Shown piece by piece: positions 57,411 through 64,000 of a stretch of DNA of 64,000 nucleotides. Position numbers and translations under genes: made by a program. The notes under the pieces are model-generated. The model had not been told where the DNA came from and did not search any database. It saw only the letters and a program-made list of their open reading frames with translations. The DNA comes from Nepenthes gracilis. Lineage: Eukaryota > Streptophyta > Magnoliopsida > Caryophyllales > Nepenthaceae. Location of the stretch: positions 28,868,037 through 28,932,036 of the forward strand of contig BSYO01000004.1 of assembly GCA_033239525.1 (NCBI GenBank), read 5' to 3'. Numbering within the stretch: the stretch's first letter is position 1; the number at the start of each line of letters is the position of its first letter.

Positions 57411-60400
57411 CTTTTTTGGTGCTTTTTACCACTTTGTCCAATGATGCTAAATGCGAATAGTTCTATTAACTAGTTGACATTGCTAGGTCCTGGTCAATTG
57501 ATCCGTATGAGGTCATTGGTGTTTTGAAAACTTGAAACTGAAAATAAACTACGACTACTTCAATGGTTTATTCCAAATCGTATGTAAATTGATACTTTTC
57601 CTCTTTGTTTTTGTTGTTTTTTTGTTGATAAACTTGGTTGAGCGTTTAGTCGATACCTATCTCATTCTAGCGCTTATGGAAATGTGTGAGGTTGAAGGAG
57701 ATTAAATTTACACTGATGGAAGCCTTTTCCCCTCCGTAATATTTCGGTCGAGGAAAACCGTACAAGTTCATTTGTTTAGATTACAACTGAGAACCGAAAT
57801 AGTAAATTTTTTCAGCGGACATCGATGTGTCTGTTCATGGGTCGCAATATCTGCGTCAAGATTTGGGCTGCTAAGTTTTGCATCAATCACGTTCTGCGTT
57901 TCTGATTCTGTAGTGGATATGAAGATTAAAACTGTAGAAGTCATGGTTTGAGTTTTTTACGCACACCTTCAGAGATCTATGGCACTTCAAAATAGGAACT
58001 CGTCTCCTCTTCATCCTGTACTGATCCAATTGTTATTTAGACGAGCCCTTCAATACAAGATTTGATTACTTTTAGGTAACAGGTAAAGCCCTCCTCTCTC
58101 TGATTGAATAACGTAAAGATAATAGGTGATGCTTTGTTCTCTCTATGATCGAATGAGAGAATATTTTTATTCAGGAGATTTGTCCGAATATTTTACTTAT
58201 GATGTAAGTAAAATAATTCTAGGCGAATATAGTTTCCGCTCACTTGGATGAGGATGACTGGGGAGCAACCTCAAAAATGATATTAGTTTGACGTCTCTGA
58301 TTGACCCAAAAATCAGCACAGTAGGTATCGGTATGGCATCGGGCATCAAGTGCCCCAAAAGTACAGAAATCATTCCTCTAACCGTGAACAACTCTCCATC
58401 CACCACAAGGATCTCTCCTGGAATCCGCAGAATTGAGAGATATCTTTCAATTTTCTACTGAAAAATAATATCTTTCCACCTTCATCGAAAATCACCTTCA
58501 AGGTGAAATTCCCTCGAACCGTGAGAGTGCCACGAAATGGGGTGCCATCGAGACCGATCTTCCTTTCTCGTTAATCCGAAATCAAGGAGAGTGCCAATGA
58601 ACCGCGCTCCACAATACCACTCGGGATCACCTAGAGGAGGCGGGGAGATCTAAATGAGTCATTTGGTGAAGATATTAAAGACTTCATGTTTATGAACCAT
58701 ATAAAAATCCACCGATGACTCTACAAAATGAAATCACACTCATATATTGTTGCGTCTAGATTCTATGTGTGGCTGTCTTGGTCTGGGTAGAGCCCGCCTT
58801 GATCTGGGGATGAATTTTGATCCTAAAAGCACAATAGCAAAGATACAAAGGTGAGTATGGGCCCCTAGAATCATCCCTGAGCATCCACTCTGGGGCCGAA
58901 GACCACAAGCGTACGGGATGGATAAATGAGAATGGAGTGAGGGAGAAAGTCCATGGTTCACAGTCATGGCCTCGAGGGCTGTATGTCTGGGAGAAGATGC
59001 TTATCCAATTAAGAAGGAACTGTGATATAGGTAAGTGGGGTAAGTATGAGGACATGGTATGCTTCTTTTCTTCTCATTTGTATTACACATAATTATAATT
59101 ATGTCTTTCTATGTTTGTGTATGTTTAAAGGCCTGTTATGGGTCTGGTCCATGCTTGCTCTCCACCGTCTTTCTCATTTTCCTAAGGCTTCTTTTTACTT
59201 TTATGCATACATAAATGAGTGCTTTTTCCTCTTTCTTTCACCTCATGCTCCCTTTTCTACCGGATTACTTGCCTTGATATAAGGAGGGAGGAATGGTTGC
59301 ATCTGCTTCTTGATTGGTACTTGGGTGATGGGCATTGGTTGGTTACTAATGTTATGCTCTGCTGCAGATGCTGTCTAGCCCTTGGGTGCTTATGATCACA
59401 TGGGCCTGTGAATTCCGTAGGTTGGGAGGCTATTGGCACTGTTGTGACCATGCTTTTCTAGGAGCCTCAGGGCATCTCGGTGACCTACACATATGTGATT
59501 TGTAGCTATGCTCATCAGTCAGCACCTGATGTTGATACTGATGAAGTCATTAGCGGCATTCGATCTTGGTTCATGGCTGCCATTTGGATTGAGAACATTT
59601 GTGGATGATTTGATGGCTTGGAGAAGTTCCTTGAATCAAAGATTAGTATATTTGAATGTGATTTCTTACATCTTGTAAACCCACATGCGATTAACTAGTG
59701 TTATCCCTTGGAATACTTTCCTTGTATCTACATTGAGGGATGAAGCTTGAAAGCATACACACTGGCTAAGAGTTAGGCATTCACACCAACCGATTGAGTA
59801 CATGGAGTTGAGGAGAGTTTGAAGAAGTTTTTTTTTTGTCTCTTTGGAACTTGAATTATAGTGATTCTATCACTTTTACCCTTTTTGACATATAGTGAAA
59901 GCAATCATCATCTTAATTGTGGACATAGCTCTCAGCATGAGTGTGAGCCACTTGAATTTTTTTGGTCTGTGTGGTTGAATTATTATATTTACTTTGTTAT
60001 TTATTATCTTTATTTTATTGTTTCACACAACAAATACATGACTCTCAAGTAGCGATAATGGGATTCCCTTGACCTTTGTGTCAATGTCGCCTTTGAAGTT
60101 GTCAGCGAGCCATCTCACTAGGCAAAATTTGTCCAATTCATGATGTCTGCTGTTATGAGAGGGTAGGCCTATGGCCAAGCTCTCTGAAGAATTAGGCTGT
60201 ATGGAGTCTGCCAGTGGTCATTCGATTCTGGTTCACCAGGTTAACCACTAAGCTAGGTCGAATAGAGTAGTATTTTGGACTCAATTTGATGTAAACCTGC
60301 GTTGGAGCCTTCTGCTAGAGTTGGAGTCTCCAGGCCACGCTGAACCTGACTTGTTCTTTATCTATCCCTAATCAGTTTATATTTTATCTTCAGACATTGG

Positions 60401-62800
60401 GATCATTTTGGGATGTTTTGTTTGACCCATCACATACCTATCAAACAAAAGGGGAAAAAAATAATACTCCCGGAGAGATAATTTTAGAGCAAAAACTGAC
60501 AGTACAATTCAAAAGTGCTTTGTGTTTGGGCCATTTTCCCTTTGTCTTTACTTCTGGGCAATGGCTTTATTATCACCTTCAGGGCCTATTTGGCTTCTTC
60601 CATTCATAACATTAGGCAACTAAATTGAGAGCAATTTCTATGATTGTGTGATTTGTTGGCTGATGTACGCAATGTAAAATGTTGTCATTTTCATGAGAGA
60701 TTGTACCTATGTTCAGCAAGTAGTGTTGAGCTATGTAATATGTAGCAGGTCTTGAAACACGTTAACCATGGTAGTTACATTACACGGCATTCGTTGCTAG
60801 AAGGAAAAAAAGTCAAATGGAACATATATTATGGAATAAGATGTCAATTTCAATGTCTGGTTTGTGCAAGGAATGAATTGTCCATTTAGGAATAAATGTT
60901 GCGACACAACCATGATGACCACGGGCGGGGGAGGCAATGGCCAGACGGTGGTTGGGCTTGAAATATTTATTTCCTAAACTTTAACTATTGATAAATATTC
61001 CCAAGGAACAAATATTCCCATCCCAAATTTAAACCCAATGGGGTGATAAAAATTTTCTGGATATAATGTTCACCAGAATTGAAATTTCCAGTCAATATTA
61101 TTCACCCAAATGGGCATTAATGCCTTGCTTAGTTTTATAGTTGGTTTCAATATACTAGGAGTGATGAACATATATATATATATATAAAATTTTTAGCCAC
61201 CACTTAAGGATTCAGAGCAAAAACAAGATGAAGGGCCTCACTCAGGAAGACCTTGCATTGGGTAAGTCTAGACTTGAAGCTACAAGAATGAAACTAATAA
61301 ACATATATCGAACAATGAAGTCTCACGTGACCCTTGACATCTGCACTAAACCTGTGCAGGCATGATGTGTATTAGGAACTGGAATGCAGAATGCTAGTTT
61401 GAACTTTCCCCCAGCATATTGGAGGCAACATTCACAGGAAATTGGCCATGTCTTCGATGTGAATTAAGGTCTGTGACATCTGTCACATCCTGCCATCACA
61501 TTGTGAACTCTCTGCTTACTTGCTGGATAAATAGAGGGATCAGTGGATTACAGCTATGTGCAGGATTTATGGACACGTCTGCTTTGAACTTCAGAGGTCA
61601 GAAAGCAAAACCTTGGGACTGTTGAAGACTGGAGCTGCACTCTTGACCCTTGAAGGAAAACACTTTCTAGTATTATGATTTCCCTCTAAATGAGAGCTTC
61701 AATCTGAATTCAGGTGCATTAGGATGGTCCATTGGAGGTTGTTACCCCTTTAGAATTTGGAGACCATCCAGAGTTAGTGGGCTAGAAGATTTATTTAGAC
61801 TGAGTCGGTCAGAAAAATGTGTGTCCAGAAATTAAAGCTATTTTGGATGGATAAGAACTCGATCCCTTTTAAGTGTATAAAGAGAATTCTCAGATTATAT
61901 TGAAAGAAATGATGGGGTTTTAGCAAATTTTTGATTTGTTTTTACTGGTAATGAAGGTCAAACTATGAAACTGATTGTGGCCATTGGGGCAAGAGGGATA
62001 AGGACTACATGAATTCTAGTAGCAACAACAAAGTTCGGAAAAGTGGAATAAAGGATTGAGAACTTACGTGGCTCAAATGGAATGTGAAATATAATAAGGT
62101 GTATTTTTTCAATCTTCCAAGACAATTCTATTTTTTGTTGGTCTTGTTTTGGGGATCGTTTCGTGTTATTTTTGTGTATTGATGAAGTGGCAGTAGAGCT
62201 CCTACTTGGTTGCCCCCGTTGCTGTCAGTTGTAAATACATTTGCTTTCTTAGCGTCAAAAATATTTGTGCAAATGGTTTTCCAGACCTGTAACCACTTCT
62301 ACAAAAAATAACTCAAAAAGAAAACTTAAGTTGTTAATCCCAAGAGTCTAGCACTTCTCATGTGGGTTCCTTTTGGCTTGAAAAATTCCCAATATTTGAA
62401 ACCAAAACCACTTTGTCAAAAGGCTTTAACACAATGTTAAGAATCAATTTGACCCAACAAATTAAGCCGTTCAGTGAAGGCTGAATAAATGCTTTATGTT
62501 CTAACATTCTTTTATTTGTGGGGTTGATTGGGCATGGATTTCTATTCTTGTATATTAGTTGAGCATATGTATGCATACATGTAGGCATCAGTATGGTGGA
62601 ACAGAGATGTGAAGCACTGCAGTTGTGCACATATTCTTAAACATGTGGTTGTAGAGAGGCATAGTAGAACTGTCTTTGCAAAATGATGAGGTTGCAAGAC
62701 TTTGACCTGGAGGTCAGAAGCTTGAATGTCAGAAAACTTCTTTGCAGTGTGAGATAACACTAGATTTTGCTTGGACTGATTCAAGTTATTATTTGTGCAG
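57411..62800 (+). other. Gene-free 5.4-kb stretch, possible first intron
   Basis: Only short frames occur, none with known motifs. A (TA)n run is at about 61,169-61,187. If the flanking exon is real, this is a 5' UTR intron; otherwise it is intergenic. Confidence 0.4.
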
Positions 62801-62867
62801 GATTAAGTTTTTGGCTCCATTATGAGAACACCAGTGCACTAGGTATCGCTGTCTAAAAACTAAAATA

Positions 62868-64000
62868 ATGGAGCTGAGGAGTTGTAGTCACTTGCATTTC
62901 ATCTCGGCTATTAGGTGTGGCGAAGTTATCAAATTTCTGAATATAAACCGAGGAAAGCCGGCACTGGCATTCAAGAACATCCATGAACTCTATGATTCCG
63001 AAGATTCTGCCTATTGTGATTTGCTTATGAAGTCTCATACAAAAGCTGATAGGTCTGTAACTGTGCACTCTGCCAATGTGAAAGCTAAGATTGAACCTAC
63101 AGAGGAGCATAAGACAGTTGATAATGACCTTGCTGAAGCTGAATGTAATTCCGGTGATATTAACCAAAGAAATGATGATTTTGATGATCTTAACTTTGGC
63201 AAAATGACTTTAAAAAAGTTCATACAGACATGCAAAGCCCAGAAAAGGAAACTTTCAAAATATGCTAATCAAAGTAAAGAAAGTCTAGAAAGTTGTCCAG
63301 TCATAAAGCAGGAATATGTTGACATGCAACCAGAAGAAGATGAATTTGATTGGGACGAAGCCCTTAGGAGTTGGAAATCCAAGCTTTCAAAAAGATCAAT
63401 GGCTAAGAAGCAGAAGAGTTGCTCAGCCTCATTCGAAACCTGTGTTGTAGTTGGCGATAATATTGATATTTCTGAGCCTGACTACTTGAAGGGCGAAGAT
63501 GCAACCTGCTGTCTTGATTCTTCTTTCGTTACTGATCATCAAGGGGCCTGTTTATATAAAATGACTAGAGACTCTACGGAAATTGATGATGGTAGCTATC
63601 CAAAGCAAGAATCTTTGTCAGTTTTAGAAGCTTCCCAAGGCTGTAGTCTTAGCAAAGTTTCCCACGAAGTACCAAAGACTTGTGATGGTTGCTCTCCAAA
63701 AGCAAAGTCGTTATCCATTCTAGAAGAATGCCAGAGTTGTGAACTCAATCAGGTTTCTTATGAATATACAACAAATGAAGATTGCTATGAAGTGACCGAG
63801 ACAGGGTATGGTTGCTCTCCTAAACCAAACTCCTTATCAGTTCTAGAAGAATCCCAGGGTTGTACAGTCAAACAAGCTTCCTTTGAACATCCGGAGGATG
63901 CTGAAGATTCTTCTGATATTCCTGAGACTTCCAAATTTGAAGAGATTATGAAGGTGGATGATACACCAATAATGGATAACCAGTCTTTGGTTTTGCCTTC
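62868..64000 (+). CDS. Uncharacterised acidic plant protein, partial (runs off the window)
   Basis: An open frame of 377 codons starts at ATG 62,868, with an in-frame stop 45 bases upstream, and remains open at the window end. It begins MELRSCSHLHFISAIRCGEV and is rich in Asp/Glu, Ser, Lys and Cys. Two short conserved-looking blocks are FGKMTLKKFIQTCKAQKRK (about residue 110) and DEFDWDEALRSWKSK (about 165), followed by a basic KRSMAKKQK. From about residue 244 a Cys-containing repeat occurs three times (SLSVLEASQGC, SLSILEECQSC, SLSVLEESQGC). No enzyme motif, signal peptide or membrane segment is seen. A TTATTTGTGCAG acceptor at about 62,800 suggests a spliced 5' UTR. I do not recognise the family; a nuclear regulatory role would be a guess. 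Confidence 0.8.
   Translation, partial: MELRSCSHLHFISAIRCGEVIKFLNINRGKPALAFKNIHELYDSEDSAYCDLLMKSHTKADRSVTVHSANVKAKIEPTEEHKTVDNDLAEAECNSGDINQRNDDFDDLNFGKMTLKKFIQTCKAQKRKLSKYANQSKESLESCPVIKQEYVDMQPEEDEFDWDEALRSWKSKLSKRSMAKKQKSCSASFETCVVVGDNIDISEPDYLKGEDATCCLDSSFVTDHQGACLYKMTRDSTEIDDGSYPKQESLSVLEASQGCSLSKVSHEVPKTCDGCSPKAKSLSILEECQSCELNQVSYEYTTNEDCYEVTETGYGCSPKPNSLSVLEESQGCTVKQASFEHPEDAEDSSDIPETSKFEEIMKVDDTPIMDNQSLVLP
63594..63858 (+). repeat. Three internal repeats in the partial protein
   Basis: Units start near 63,594, 63,690 and 63,808 (96 and 118 bases apart). Each encodes a PK..SLS[VI]LE...C pattern followed by a Ser and Glu ~8-10 residues later. Confidence 0.7.

Noticed and set aside
57411..62800. 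Possible additional genes between the LINE relic and the last gene
   Set aside because: Frames are short (up to 99 codons), scattered on both strands and without recognisable domains or splice-linked partners.
1..64000. tRNA, rRNA, CRISPR or bacterial-type operons
   Set aside because: No cloverleaf with A/B boxes, rRNA core, spaced direct-repeat array or clustered bacterial-style genes was seen; primer-binding sites explain the tRNA-like TGGTATCAGAGC words.

Overview
This is a window of plant nuclear DNA, most likely from a core eudicot with a genome rich in transposons. The evidence is spliced genes with GT-AG introns, a one-exon PLS-type pentatricopeptide-repeat (PPR) gene, a chloroplast outer-envelope protein gene, and many Ty3/gypsy, TRIM, LINE and Harbinger relics in AT-rich DNA. 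I see no rRNA, tRNA or CRISPR array. The species cannot be named from the sequence.

Layout. 1-5320: a broken Ty3/gypsy pol (+), split by a 2,059-bp solo LTR with a 5-bp target-site duplication (TSD). 5.3-11.9 kb: mostly non-coding, with a two-exon coiled-coil gene fragment (about 6.1 kb), an LTR-like piece (about 7.8-8.2 kb) and two local duplications. 11.9-13.7 kb: an intact PPR gene (-). 13.7-19.1 kb: a damaged non-autonomous gypsy-type element abutting the PPR 5' end. It has a gag relic on the minus strand, an opposing plus-strand ORF relic, and a TRIM (TSD GATTT) inside that ORF. 20.3-28.6 kb: an 11-exon gene (-), reconstructed here as 752 codons, resembling plant claspin/Mrc1; its last intron holds PIF/Harbinger remains. 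29.4-30.3 kb: an LTR-like relic containing a ~30-bp minisatellite. 32.2-48.5 kb: a three-exon OEP24 gene (-) whose second intron is about 15.3 kb. That intron contains three nested LTR retrotransposons; the innermost (8.2 kb, no recognisable protein) is bounded by TSD CATCC. 49-57 kb: LTR-like and AT-rich DNA, then a LINE relic (-). 57.2-64 kb: a plus-strand gene with a possible 5' UTR exon near 57.2-57.4 kb and a coding exon from 62,868 that runs off the window.

How the genes relate. There is no operon-like organisation. The intact host genes are an organelle RNA-processing PPR protein, a plastid outer-envelope channel (OEP24), a replication-checkpoint-like protein (claspin-like) and an uncharacterised acidic protein. 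They sit as islands among retrotransposon relics. The most notable structure is the OEP24 intron: gene reading frame and splice phases stay intact across a 15-kb triple nest of elements. I found no convincing novel enzyme or defence system; the unusual content is in the nested transposon architecture.
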